Notes: generated from the letters alone by a model not told the origin. A stretch of 42,893 nt of DNA from Mogibacterium sp. (GCA_017433975.1 JAFRGD010000028.1:1-42893); one strand, 5' to 3'. Numbered from the stretch's first letter, positions 7,941 to 16,292 are shown. Made by a program: numbers and translations.

Positions 7941-9161
7941 ATGCTGCTGATCGATTTTTTTGAAGTCATCCCAATCAACGCGCTGCTGCCGATCCGGACG
8001 CTCAGCCCGGACAAGGTCGCGTACCTGATTGACACGGAACAGCTCGATACGACGGACGCGCGGCACATGGAACAGGCCGTCTCCGGCGTCGAGGGCGTGA
8101 CGTCGTTCACGTACGTTCCGATCCGGTCCGACGACGTCGAGCAGATGAAGGAACGGATGCGGGCCGTCATCGAGAGCGCCGCGCCGGACGAATCCGTCTT
8201 CATCGACCTCACGGGCGGTACGGACCTCATGGTCGCGAGCGGCTACAGCGTCGCGATGGAGACACGCGCTGTCCCGATCCACATCGACCTGGTGCGGCGG
8301 GAGGTCTTCCGCGTGGACACGCTGGAGCGCATCGGCGGTGTCACGGACATTTCGCTCAAGGATTACCTCACGGCCATCGGCGCCAAGCAACTGCGCGGTT
8401 CGCGCGGCAATCCGACGGACGAGGAGGGGGCCGTCATCTGCGAGATGGCGGAAGTGCTCTTCCGCCGGACGAGCGAGTGGCACGCGCTCTGCGATAAAAT
8501 CGCCATCGCCTTCAGCAAAAAAAGCGACTCGCGCAGCCGGACCTTCTCGATCACCAACCGCATCGAGTACGTGAATAAAAGGGGCTTCAATCCGAAGAGC
8601 CTGATGAAGGAATTCTGCCGGCGGGGCTTCGTGCGTTATCTCGGCGAGGAGGACAACCTGACCGAGGGCGAGCCGGGCGAACGCGTTTACCACTATGAGC
8701 TGACGGACATCAAATACAAAGAATACATGACCATTTTCGGGATCTGGCTCGAGATGTACGTCTATTTCAAGACCAAACCGTATTTCGATGAGGCGTACCT
8801 CGGCATGGTCATCGACTGGGACAACGACGACGAGGTCGACACCGTCGACAACGAGATCGACGTCGCGCTGATGAAGGGCTCCGTCCCGTACTTCATCTCC
8901 TGCAAGATGCGCAAACTGGAGGCGGCGGACATCTACGAGATCGGCTTCATCACGGAGCGCTTCGGCGGGGACTACGGGAAGTGCTTCGTCGCGACGACGC
9001 ACTCCCTCGAATCGTCCAAGCGCGGCCCACGGAGCCTTCACATCAAGATGGACAAGATGAACGTCGGTCTGATCCTGGTGACGGAGGACTACCCGTTCCG
9101 CAAGCTCATCCAGTCGCAGCGGATGGAGCCGCGCGTCATCGAGGACGAGCTCGAACCGTAG
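7941..9161 (+). CDS. CARF domain-PD-(D/E)xK nuclease of the Card1/Can2 (DUF1887) type
   Basis: This 406-residue protein has an N-terminal Rossmann-like CARF domain with IDLTGGTDLMVASGY (residues 88-102), the typical TGGT(K/D)xM ligand loop, a middle winged-helix-like region and a C-terminal PD-(D/E)xK nuclease with Glu271 in GIWLEMY, Asp307 in NEIDV and Lys322 in FISCK. This order matches Card1/Can2, which are cyclic-oligoadenylate-activated nucleases of type III CRISPR systems. Where the textbook ExK glutamate would be, this protein has Ser320; whether that is tolerated in this subfamily needs an alignment. It starts 2 bp after rluB, so it is probably co-transcribed with scpAB-rluB. No CRISPR array or cas gene is in the window. 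The fold call is from motifs; the activating ligand is unknown. Confidence 0.8.
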   Translation: MLLIDFFEVIPINALLPIRTLSPDKVAYLIDTEQLDTTDARHMEQAVSGVEGVTSFTYVPIRSDDVEQMKERMRAVIESAAPDESVFIDLTGGTDLMVASGYSVAMETRAVPIHIDLVRREVFRVDTLERIGGVTDISLKDYLTAIGAKQLRGSRGNPTDEEGAVICEMAEVLFRRTSEWHALCDKIAIAFSKKSDSRSRTFSITNRIEYVNKRGFNPKSLMKEFCRRGFVRYLGEEDNLTEGEPGERVYHYELTDIKYKEYMTIFGIWLEMYVYFKTKPYFDEAYLGMVIDWDNDDEVDTVDNEIDVALMKGSVPYFISCKMRKLEAADIYEIGFITERFGGDYGKCFVATTHSLESSKRGPRSLHIKMDKMNVGLILVTEDYPFRKLIQSQRMEPRVIEDELEP

Positions 9162-9200
9162 GGGCGGGCCCGGACAAACGAATTCATTATGAGCAACAAA

Positions 9201-9227
9201 AAAACGGTGCCGCGCGGGCACCGTTTT
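9201..9227. terminator. Bidirectional terminator between convergent genes
   Basis: An 11-bp perfect inverted repeat (AAAACGGTGCC at 9201-9211 and GGCACCGTTTT at 9217-9227) with a 5-nt loop lies between the + strand Card1-like gene and the - strand kinase-like gene. Its A and T ends give a U tract in both directions. Confidence 0.93.
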
Positions 9228-9266
9228 CTGTTATCTCATATTCTGAAAAATCCTTGGGCGGCCGGT

Positions 9267-9929
9267 TTACTCCTCGTCCGGCGGAAGCTTGAAGTCAGGC
9301 ATCATGCTCTCGCCGCGGCATTCGTCGATGTAGGTGCGGATGATCTTGACCGCGCCGTCGATGCCGGACTGGCTGGTGTTGATCAGGAGATCGTAGGAGT
9401 CGCGCGCGCCCCACTTGGCGTCGGTATAGTACTCATAGAATTTGCGGCGCTGACGGTCCATTTGACGGACTTTTTTCTCCATCTTGGCCTCTGACATGCC
9501 AAGGGCTTCTTCCGGCGTCAGAAGGGCCATTTTGCGCCGTACACGGTCCTCCAGAGGGGCGAATAGGAATATGCTGCACTTGCGCATGTCGCGCAGGATG
9601 TAATCCGCGGCGCGGCCGACGATGACGCAGCTCTCGCGTCCGGCGATTTCGCGGATCAGTTTGTATTCCTCCGCCTGAATCTTGTCATAAGGGGACGGTT
9701 GATAGAACTCGATGCCCGAGAAGAGCGCGCCGGTCGCGAAGTCCGGGGACTTCTCCTCGTTGCTCTTGATGTAGTCCTCGTGGTAGCCCGTCTTTTTGAC
9801 TGCGAGTCTGGCGAACTCATCGTCATAGAGTTTGATACCGTAGGAAGCCGCGAGGCGCTTTGCGACCTCGTGTCCGCCGCTGCCGTATTCCCGGCCGATG
9901 GTTACGATGATTTTCTTTTGTTTGACCAT
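9267..9929 (-). CDS. Cytidylate kinase-like family protein
   Basis: The 220-residue protein starts MVKQKKIIVTIGREYGSGGHEVAKRLA, with a P-loop-type GREYGSGG motif, and carries the family's CVIVGRAADYILRD segment and a basic lid region RVRRKMALL. These cytidylate-kinase-like proteins (CMP-kinase-like P-loop family common in Clostridia) are distinct from Cmk and have no established substrate. I chose the ATG at 9929 because GGAGGGG/AAGGAA lies just upstream; the ATG nine codons earlier has no ribosome site. It ends at a shared bidirectional terminator. The alaX-like gene lies upstream, 39 bp away, in the same orientation. Confidence 0.85.
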   Translation of the reverse strand: MVKQKKIIVTIGREYGSGGHEVAKRLAASYGIKLYDDEFARLAVKKTGYHEDYIKSNEEKSPDFATGALFSGIEFYQPSPYDKIQAEEYKLIREIAGRESCVIVGRAADYILRDMRKCSIFLFAPLEDRVRRKMALLTPEEALGMSEAKMEKKVRQMDRQRRKFYEYYTDAKWGARDSYDLLINTSQSGIDGAVKIIRTYIDECRGESMMPDFKLPPDEE

Positions 9930-9968
9930 TTCCTTACCCCTCCGTTCTCCCGTCATTATATCACAAAA

Positions 9969-11201
9969 TCAGACGAGGAGCGATACAAACTTGAGCATCT
10001 CTTTGACGCCCGGGAAGACGGCCCGCGCGTTGTCCTTCCGTCCGCCGCCCTTGCCGCCGCAGGCGAAGGCGTGCTCTTTGACCAGCTTGCCGCAGTCGTA
10101 GCTGTTGCCGGAAGAGACCAGGATGGCGGTGCGGCTCCCCTGGTGGGTGATGACGGCCAGCGCGTCCGATGGGGCGACCTTCTCGATGCACGCGAAGGCG
10201 AATTTGAGGAGGTCGTCCGGGTCCAACTCGTCCGCCGCGATGTGGACGGCGCCGCCGGCTTCGCTCCAGAGGCGGGCGAACTCCGCGGACCGCTGTTCTC
10301 TGTAGAACGCGGTGAGGGAGGAGAGCGTCTCGCGGAGGGCCTTGCTGCGCTCGGCTTCAACGTCGACCTTGTGCAGGAGGTTCTCCTTGGCAGTGGAGTA
10401 GCGGTTCGCGAGCTCGGTCAGGATGTCGATCTCCTCGCAGACCCGGTCGAAGGCGCGGCTGCCGCAGTCGAAGTAGATGCGGTTCATGCCCTTGTTGACT
10501 TCGGTCTTGTAAATCTTGATGAGGCCGATCTCGCCGGCGCTCTGCACGTGGGTGCCGCAGCACGCGACGCAGTCGAACGGGTCGTCCGGGTCGCCGACGA
10601 AGACCACCGAGATGACGCCCTCGAGGTCGACGACCTTGCGGACCGGCGCTTCGTTGGCCGCGGCCGCGTTCGGGTAGAATTCGGTGTGGAACGGCAGGTC
10701 ATCCCAGATCGCCTGGTTGGCGGCGCGCTCGGCCGCGCGGAGTTCCTCTGCGGTCACGGTCCGGCCGCCGAGGTCGATGTCGATCGTGATGTAGTCCTTG
10801 CCCATGTGGAAGCCCTTGTTCGCGCCGCCGCACGTCAGGTAGAACGCGCCGGACAGGATGTGCTCGCCGGAGTGGCGCTGCATGTTCTGGAAGCGCTGGT
10901 CGAAGTCGAGATCGAGGGTGACCTCTTCGCCGACGGTGAGGGCGAGGTCCTGCGCGTCCGCCTTGATCCGATGGTAGACCGGCCCGTCGAGCGCCTTGTC
11001 GAAGGCGAGGGAGATCTCGTAGGTCGCGCCGGCGTCCGTCGTGACGGAACCCAGGTCGGACGGCTGTCCGCCGCCTTCCGGGAAGAGGACGGTGCGGTCG
11101 AAGACGACGTCGAAACAGCCCTTTCCGGCGTTGATCTCAAGGACTTTGGCGCGGATCGAGACGATGTAAGGGTCTTGGCGGTACAATCTTTCAGTTAACA
11201 T
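9969..11201 (-). CDS. Alanyl-tRNA editing protein, AlaX-L type with DHHA1 domain
   Basis: This 410-residue protein matches the stand-alone editing domain of alanyl-tRNA synthetase that removes Ser or Gly from mischarged tRNA-Ala. Zinc/active-site motifs are visible: HSGEH at 110-114 (HxxxH) and CCGTH near 214-218 (CxxxH). The FPEGGGQPSD segment near residue 40-49 is the editing-site glycine motif and the C-terminal CGGKGGGRKDNARA marks a DHHA1 domain. There is no aminoacylation domain, so it is not AlaRS. The ATG at 11201 has a GGAGGT site 7 nt upstream. A candidate promoter with an embedded DnaA box lies at 11269-11296. Confidence 0.92.
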   Translation of the reverse strand: MLTERLYRQDPYIVSIRAKVLEINAGKGCFDVVFDRTVLFPEGGGQPSDLGSVTTDAGATYEISLAFDKALDGPVYHRIKADAQDLALTVGEEVTLDLDFDQRFQNMQRHSGEHILSGAFYLTCGGANKGFHMGKDYITIDIDLGGRTVTAEELRAAERAANQAIWDDLPFHTEFYPNAAAANEAPVRKVVDLEGVISVVFVGDPDDPFDCVACCGTHVQSAGEIGLIKIYKTEVNKGMNRIYFDCGSRAFDRVCEEIDILTELANRYSTAKENLLHKVDVEAERSKALRETLSSLTAFYREQRSAEFARLWSEAGGAVHIAADELDPDDLLKFAFACIEKVAPSDALAVITHQGSRTAILVSSGNSYDCGKLVKEHAFACGGKGGGRKDNARAVFPGVKEMLKFVSLLV

Positions 11202-11219
11202 AATACTTACCTCCGTTAA

Positions 11220-11523
11220 CTAATGGCTTCGGACGCAAATCGAACAAAATCGAGCCTCCGTGGTTCAAAAAATATGTGAATAACTCCACTTGACAAAACG
11301 GCAAAAGCCGCAAAGATGTTGAAATTACTAGCGTTCGCGGCATGTAGTTTTCCACATGCCCTAGTGGATAACTTTGTATACAATGTGCCGTTTTTTTGTG
11401 GAAAAAATCGCAACGCGTTCATTTTTTGCGATGTTTGAGATTGTTAAAAAGCGGCTTTTAAAAATCGAACACGGGTTAACAGTAAAAGTTATCGGAAGAT
11501 TCCGAAAAATATATTTTTCACAA
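11220..11523. other. AT-rich non-coding region with a cluster of five DnaA boxes
   Basis: Between the alaX-like gene and the broken gene lie 300 bp without a credible ORF. Four perfect matches to TTWTNCACA are present: 11275-11283 (-), 11348-11356 (+), 11397-11405 (-) and 11514-11522 (+); a fifth at 11363-11371 (-) is TTATCCACT, one base off. The region also holds a 16-bp AT palindrome (11504-11519), a 7-bp stem with 8-nt loop that contains one box (11339-11360), a short hairpin at 11299-11310 and several A/T runs. With equal base frequencies about 0.015 such boxes would be expected in 250 bp. It may be an origin, a DnaA titration site or a DnaA-controlled promoter region. Confidence 0.75.
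11269..11296 (-). promoter_or_regulatory. Candidate promoter of the alaX-like gene with a DnaA box in its spacer
   Basis: On the - strand TTGTCA (11296-11291, 5/6) is followed after 16 bp by TATTTT (11274-11269, 4/6). The 9-bp DnaA box TTATTCACA (11283-11275) lies in the spacer and touches the -10 box, so DnaA binding would compete with polymerase. Confidence 0.35.
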
Positions 11524-12765
11524 TCACTGGTCGTCGTCGTCGCTGTCGATCATGTCTTCGAACACGAGTCCACCCTCAAATGCGAAGGTCTGGAAGACCT
11601 GCGTTTCGAATTTATACCGGCCTTTGAGCTGGAGCACGCCCGGCCGGAACGCCGGGACGAGGTCGTATTCCATCCGCGTGATGTTTTCCACCTCGTTGCT
11701 CATGAGGACCAGCTCGCCCTCCGTCGTAACGAGGTAGGCGCCGTACATGTCGCGGTCCAGAAAATACGTCTCCGCATCGACGTGCCTGTTGTGCGAATTG
11801 TAGAGGACGCGGAGCGTGCCCGCCGGAACGTCGGAGGCGAGCGCCTGGGACGCGAGGGCCGACCGCGTGATATCGAACGGGACCGTTGTCTCGTCGATCG
11901 CGAACACGGAGATGTATTCGCAGTGGCGGAGCTGGAGTGCGGCCTCGAATTCGGTGATGCGCTACGCGCTGTCCACCGAGAATTCCTGGATGACGTGGCG
12001 CTTCCGCTTTGCGTCGAAGCGGATCCGGAGCGTCGTGGTGTAGAAGTAGTATTGCAGGTCGTCCATCGTGAGCGTCCGGCTGTGCCAGACCGGGGAGAGC
12101 CCGTCCTGCGTGATCGTGTCCTTCATCAGCGTCTGGATCCCGTTCCGGCAGACCGCATTGTTCCGCAGCACCGTGACCGGTATGTCCGAAAGCCACGCCG
12201 CCGCGGTGAAGTCGAGGTCCGCGAGGCGCATGATGAAATAGTGCATGGTTTCCCGGACGGAGAGCGGGGCCTTGCAGAGCCGGCCGAAGTGCTCCGGCCC
12301 GTCGGGCATTGCCTCCGGGAGGGACGCGAGGAGCTGGGACATCTTTGTCCTCGCGAAGGTCTGAAACGAAACGATCTCCTCGTCGGTGTCGCGGAAGCGG
12401 GCATTGCTGACGGCGAGCGCCTGATTGATGTGGTACACCGCGGTGTCGAGAGGGACCTCCTGCAGCTCTCCGCCGAGGCCGCCGTAGATGTGCGTCCAGT
12501 CCTTCCAGAGCGCCTCGTCCGAAAACGCTTCATCCTCGGTGTCGTGGAAGTACTCGAGGTATTCGTCCACACCGTACTCGGAGTAGTCGAGGTGCAGCAG
12601 CACGTGAAGGACCCTGCCGCTGCCGTCGTCCGCGCAGAAGCGGAGGCACATCGCAACGGCGCCCATCAGCCGCGTGTCCGTGGCGATGCAGTCCGTGAAC
12701 GTGTAGTCTTCAAAATTGTTATATAGCGGGGACAGCTTCCCCTCGAGGACCTGGAATCTGCTCAT
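11524..12765 (-). pseudogene. Unrecognised conserved-looking gene interrupted by an in-frame amber codon
   Basis: From the ATG at 12765 an open frame runs 267 codons to a TAG at 11964-11962, and the very same frame continues open for another 145 codons to a TGA at 11526-11524, giving a would-be protein of 413 residues. Both halves have the same GC-rich codon use, and no ribosome site precedes the first Met of the second half. I do not recognise the family; it looks soluble and mixed alpha/beta, with many aromatic residues and an acidic C-terminus (DMIDSDDDDQ). Its start overlaps the larE stop by 4 bp (ATGA), so it is the last gene of the larB-larE unit. A one-base change (for example TAC to TAG) or a sequencing error would explain the break; readthrough is the less likely alternative because TAG ends several other genes here. 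Confidence 0.6.
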
Positions 12766-13577
12766 GGCTGCCTCGTCAAACCGGCGTTCATGCTGCCGGT
12801 CCGGTAGCCGGCGAGGTCGAGCGTCACGTAGAGGAAGCCGAGGTCCTTGAAGCGGTGGACGATGTCAGCACGGACGGCGTCCGCGGCAATGCCGGCAATC
12901 TGGTCCTGCGGGACTTCGATGCGGGCGAGCGGTCCGTGGACGCGGACGCGCAGCCCGGTAAAGCCGAGCCCCGTCAGGAAATCCTCCGCCTGTTCTACCA
13001 TGCGGAGCTTCTCAACGGTGATCTCCTCCCCGTAAGCGATGCGGGAGGCGAGGCAGGCGTAGGACGGCTTGCTCCAGGTCGGGAGGCCCATCTCCTGCGA
13101 AAGCGCGCGGATCTCACCCTTGGACAGGCCTGCGGCGCGCAGCGGGCTCAGAACGTTGAGCTCGTCCAGGGCGAGGAGCCCCGGGCGGTAGTCGCCGAGG
13201 TCGTCCGTGTTGGAGCCGTCCGCGATATGCGTGATGCCCTGCGCGCGGGATGCTTCGATGAGCGCGCCAAAAATGAGCCGCTTGCACCAGTAGCACCGGT
13301 CCGGCGGATTGGTGACGCAGCGGTCATCGGCCAGCGGGTCGATGTCGACGACGATGTGGCGGACGCCGCGGTCCCGGCAGAAGTCCGCCGCCTCGGTGAA
13401 CTCCCAGGCGGGGACGAAGGCGTTCCGGCAGGTGACCGCGACCGCCTTGTCGCCGAGCACCTCGTGCGCGACGGCGAGCAGGAACGTGGAGTCCACGCCG
13501 CCCGAGAACGCGACGGCGAGGCTACCGTACGACGCGATCGATTCTTTCAATTGTGCGAGCTTGTTGCGATGGTCCAT
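12762..13577 (-). CDS. larE: ATP-dependent sacrificial sulfur transferase LarE
   Basis: LarE adenylylates a carboxylate of pyridinium-3,5-biscarboxylic acid mononucleotide and donates its own cysteine sulfur, making the thio groups of the nickel-pincer cofactor of lactate racemase and related enzymes. The 271-residue protein has the PP-loop SGGVDS at 25-30, CYWCK at 95-99, DGSNTDDLGDYRPG and the block KPSYACLASR with Cys175 at the position of the sacrificial cysteine. The ATG at 13577 lacks a clear ribosome site but lies 31 bp after the UPF0210 stop and gives the normal N-terminus. larB is three genes upstream in the same unit; larC and larA are not in the window. Confidence 0.93.
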   Translation of the reverse strand: MDHRNKLAQLKESIASYGSLAVAFSGGVDSTFLLAVAHEVLGDKAVAVTCRNAFVPAWEFTEAADFCRDRGVRHIVVDIDPLADDRCVTNPPDRCYWCKRLIFGALIEASRAQGITHIADGSNTDDLGDYRPGLLALDELNVLSPLRAAGLSKGEIRALSQEMGLPTWSKPSYACLASRIAYGEEITVEKLRMVEQAEDFLTGLGFTGLRVRVHGPLARIEVPQDQIAGIAADAVRADIVHRFKDLGFLYVTLDLAGYRTGSMNAGLTRQP

Positions 13578-13608
13578 AAACGTAATTGAACGATGAAAAT
13601 CGATACTA

Positions 13609-14967
13609 TCAGTTCTTGAGGCTCTGCAGCGGGGCAGGGATGCGGCCGCCGCGCTGGATCATCCGGGCAGGGGACTGCGTGCGGAGCTTCATGACCGGGC
13701 CGTAGCCGAGCAGTCCGCCGAAGTTCAGTTCCTCACCCTCGCGGAGGCCGATGGCCGGGATGACGCGGACGGCCGTGGTCTTGGAATTGACCATGCCGAT
13801 GGCGGCTTCGTCCGCGATGATGGCGGCGATGACCTCCGGCGTCGTGTCACCCGGAATCACGATCATGTCGAGGCCGACGGAGCAGACTGCAGTCATGGCT
13901 TCGAGTTTCTCGATGGATAAAGAGCCGGCGCGGGCCGCGGAAATCATGCCCGCGTCCTCGCTGACCGGGATGAAGGCGCCGGACAGTCCGCCGACGCTCG
14001 AGGAGGCCATGACGCCGCCTTTTTTGACTGCGTCGTTCAGCAGGGCGAGGGCAGCAGTAGTACCGTGCGCGCCGCACTGCTCGAGGCCGATTTCCTCCAG
14101 AATATGTGCGACGGAGTCGCCGACCGCCGGCGTCGGAGCGAGCGAGAGGTCGACGATGCCGAATCTGGTGCCGAGCAGTTCCGCGGCCTCCGAGCCAACG
14201 AGCTGACCGACGCGGGTGATCTTGAACGCGGTCCGCTTGATTGTCTCGGCGACCTCGTCGAGCGGCGCGTCCGCCGGCATGCCGGCGAGCACGGACCGGA
14301 CGACGCCCGGCCCGGAGACGCCCACGCTGAGCACGGTGTCGGCTTCGCCGACGCCGTGGAAGGCGCCCGCCATGAACGGGTTGTCCTCGACGGCGTTGCA
14401 GAACACGACCAGTTTGGCGGCGCCGATGCACTGCCGGTCGGCAGTGCGCTCAGCGGCGGCCTTGACCTGCCGGCCCATCAGCCGGACGGCGTCCATGTTG
14501 ATGCCGGCGCGGGTCGTTCCGACGTTGACCGAGGAGCAGACGAGCTCCGTCTCCGCCAGCGCCTGCGGGATGGTTTCGATCACTTCCAGGTCGCCGGCGC
14601 TGAAGCCCTTGTGGACCAGCGCGGAATAGCCGCCGATGAAGTCAATCCCGACCGCATGGGCTGCCCGGTCCATCGCCAGCGCGTATTTCACCGGGTCGCC
14701 GCCGGAGACCCCGGCGAGCAGCGCGATCGGTGTGACCGAGACGCGCTTGTTGACGATCGGAATACCGTACTTCCGCTCGATGGAATTTCCGACCTCCACG
14801 AGGCGGCCGGCCTTGCGGCAGACTTTATCATATATTTTGACACAGGCCCGGTCGATGTCCGTATCCGCGCAGTCGAGCAGCGAGATGCCCATCGTGGTGG
14901 TACGGATGTCCAGGTTGTTGTCGCGGATCATGGAGATGGTCTCCATGATTTCGGAAAAACTATACAT
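13609..14967 (-). CDS. UPF0210 (DUF711) family protein
   Basis: The 452-residue product matches the PFL-like UPF0210 family over its whole length: it starts near [20 protein letters not shown], has [32 protein letters not shown], the [10 protein letters not shown] block and the C-terminal [12 protein letters not shown]. No enzymatic activity has been established for the family, although a distant relation to glycyl-radical (PFL-type) barrels has been proposed from structure. It lies 26 bp downstream of the ACT-domain gene, the usual partner of UPF0210 in Firmicutes and Archaea. AAAGGAA precedes the ATG at 14967. Confidence 0.93.
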   Translation of the reverse strand: MYSFSEIMETISMIRDNNLDIRTTTMGISLLDCADTDIDRACVKIYDKVCRKAGRLVEVGNSIERKYGIPIVNKRVSVTPIALLAGVSGGDPVKYALAMDRAAHAVGIDFIGGYSALVHKGFSAGDLEVIETIPQALAETELVCSSVNVGTTRAGINMDAVRLMGRQVKAAAERTADRQCIGAAKLVVFCNAVEDNPFMAGAFHGVGEADTVLSVGVSGPGVVRSVLAGMPADAPLDEVAETIKRTAFKITRVGQLVGSEAAELLGTRFGIVDLSLAPTPAVGDSVAHILEEIGLEQCGAHGTTAALALLNDAVKKGGVMASSSVGGLSGAFIPVSEDAGMISAARAGSLSIEKLEAMTAVCSVGLDMIVIPGDTTPEVIAAIIADEAAIGMVNSKTTAVRVIPAIGLREGEELNFGGLLGYGPVMKLRTQSPARMIQRGGRIPAPLQSLKN

Positions 14968-14993
14968 AATGGTTCCTTTCGGATGGCTTCGGA

Positions 14994-15269
14994 TCAGATG
15001 CTGTGCATGGAGTTGAAGATGTTCTCGTGCATTACGTGGATCTCCATGCCCGGAAGCGTTTGTTTGAGCGCCTGCTCGAGTTCATAAATCGGGCAGGTGA
15101 GGGCGGTCACGTCCACCAGCATGATCATGGTGAAGAACTCATCCATGACGGACTGCGTGACCTCGATGATGTTGCCGTTGGCGTTGGCGACCTGGGTCGC
15201 GACCTTGGCGAGGATGCCGACGGTGTCCTTGCCGACGACGGTCACGACTGCTTTTTCCTGTTTGTTCAT
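14994..15269 (-). CDS. ACT domain protein (UPF0237 type)
   Basis: This 91-residue protein is a single ACT domain ([42 protein letters not shown] region), the small-molecule-binding fold found in amino-acid-regulated enzymes. The family is nearly always encoded immediately upstream of UPF0210, as here, suggesting that it senses an amino acid or related ligand for that protein. AGGAGA precedes the ATG at 15269. The ligand is not known. Confidence 0.93.
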   Translation of the reverse strand: MNKQEKAVVTVVGKDTVGILAKVATQVANANGNIIEVTQSVMDEFFTMIMLVDVTALTCPIYELEQALKQTLPGMEIHVMHENIFNSMHSI

Positions 15270-15306
15270 AACGATCTCCTATGGTAAAACTAGACGGTTT
15301 CGATGG

Positions 15307-16059
15307 CTATCTGGCTGCGATGTGGTTGATCATGTTGGCCATGTAGCCGGCGCCGAAGCCGTTGTCGATGTTGACGACGGATACGCCGCTCGCGCACGAG
15401 TTGAGCATTGAGAGAAGCGCGGACAGGCCGCCGAACGACGCGCCGTAGCCGACGCTCGTCGGGACGGCGATGACCGGGCAGTCCACGAGGCCGCCGACGA
15501 CGCTCGCGAGCGCGCCTTCCATGCCCGCGACGGTGATGACGACGGCCGCGTCCATCAGGAGCTCGCGGTTCGCGAGGAGGCGGTGGACGCCTGCCACGCC
15601 GACGTCATAAAGCCGGACGACCTGGTTCCCGAGGAACTCCGCCGTGAGAGCGGCTTCCTCCGCGACCGGAATGTCGCTCGTCCCGCCGGTTGCGATCACG
15701 ATTTTGCCGATCCCGTCCGGTTCCGGCATCTCACCGACCGTGGCGAGACGGGCGGCTTTGTTGTAATTATGCGCATGGTATGCGGATAACGCGTCGGATT
15801 TCTCCTGGCTCAGCCGCGTGATGAGGACGTGTTCCTGATCATGTTTCTTCATGGAGTCGATGATGCCGGCGATCTGCTCGACGGACTTGCCTTCACCATA
15901 AATGACCTCCGGCGAACCTTGCCGGACCTTGCGGTGCAGGTCGACCTTGGCGTAGCCGATGTCATCGAATGGCTCCGTCTTGAGATGCAGCAGCGCCTCG
16001 TCGACCGAAAGCCGGCCGGTTGCGACCTGTTCGAGCATTCCTCGGGTGTCGTGTTTCAT
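15307..16059 (-). CDS. larB: Nickel pincer cofactor biosynthesis protein LarB
   Basis: LarB carboxylates and hydrolyses nicotinic acid adenine dinucleotide to pyridinium-3,5-biscarboxylic acid mononucleotide, the first step of the nickel-pincer cofactor. The 250-residue protein has the N-terminal region LDLH-like segment and the AIR-carboxylase (PurE)-like core: VIATGGTSDIPVAEEAALTA, VYDVGVAGVHRL-like block, VITVAGMEGALASVVGGL and AVPTSVGYGASFGGLSALLSMLNSCA. I place the start at the ATG at 16059, which has AGGAGG 7 nt upstream; the longer open frame to 16293 would run antisense through the riboswitch. It is the first gene of the larB-ACT-UPF0210-larE unit and is divergent from metK. Confidence 0.94.
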   Translation of the reverse strand: MKHDTRGMLEQVATGRLSVDEALLHLKTEPFDDIGYAKVDLHRKVRQGSPEVIYGEGKSVEQIAGIIDSMKKHDQEHVLITRLSQEKSDALSAYHAHNYNKAARLATVGEMPEPDGIGKIVIATGGTSDIPVAEEAALTAEFLGNQVVRLYDVGVAGVHRLLANRELLMDAAVVITVAGMEGALASVVGGLVDCPVIAVPTSVGYGASFGGLSALLSMLNSCASGVSVVNIDNGFGAGYMANMINHIAAR

Positions 16060-16095
16060 GGGACGTCCTCCTGTTTCGTTCGGATAGTATCTCTC

Positions 16096-16101
16096 ATTAT
16101 A
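16096..16101 (-). promoter_or_regulatory. -10 element of a candidate larB promoter
   Basis: A perfect TATAAT on the - strand lies 37 bp before the larB ATG. No good -35 box is visible 16-18 bp upstream, so only the -10 is claimed. It lies back-to-back with the metK promoter. Confidence 0.4.
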
Positions 16102-16125
16102 CACCATTCCGACAACTTTTAACCA

Positions 16126-16153
16126 TTGACAAGCCATCTTTTTCCGATATAAT
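16126..16153 (+). promoter_or_regulatory. Consensus sigma-A promoter of metK
   Basis: Perfect TTGACA (16126-16131) and perfect TATAAT (16148-16153) with a 16-bp spacer. The predicted transcript begins about 16160, just before the riboswitch. Confidence 0.93.
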
Positions 16154-16164
16154 TTGTGTTGGAC

Positions 16165-16280
16165 AACCCTTATAAAGAGCGAGGGAGGGACTGGGCCCGC
16201 TGATCTCGCGGCAACCCCATCGATAACGGATGGACGGTGCCAAATCCCACAGGGCGCACGCGCCCTGAAAGATGAGGAGA
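16165..16280 (+). promoter_or_regulatory. SAM-I (S-box) riboswitch
   Basis: The sequence carries the SAM-I core blocks in order: CTTATAAAGAGC, GAGGGAGGGACTGGGCCC, GCGGCAACC, CGGTGCCAAATCC and AAAGATGAGGAG. P1 can pair CCTTAT (16168-16173) with ATGAGG (16272-16277), and a P4-like GGGCGCACGCGCCC hairpin is present. In Bacillota this aptamer binds S-adenosylmethionine and lowers transcription of methionine/SAM genes. It precedes a terminator and metK. Confidence 0.96.
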
Positions 16281-16292
16281 GGTCTGCTGACA

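Noticed and set aside
7770..9221. Long - strand open frame (483 codons) opposite rluB and the Card1-like gene
   Set aside because: It is an antisense shadow produced by the GC-rich codon pattern of two well-supported + strand genes and has no ribosome site or recognisable content.
11962..11964. Pyrrolysine or other recoding at the in-frame TAG
   Set aside because: TAG is used as an ordinary stop by rluB, the Card1-like gene, dapB and others in this window, and no pyl gene is present; a mutation or sequence error is simpler.
9699..12726. Two + strand open frames of 450-499 codons (9699-11198 and 11374-12726)
   Set aside because: They run antisense through alaX and the interrupted gene, and the second would run across the DnaA-box region; no family motif is seen.
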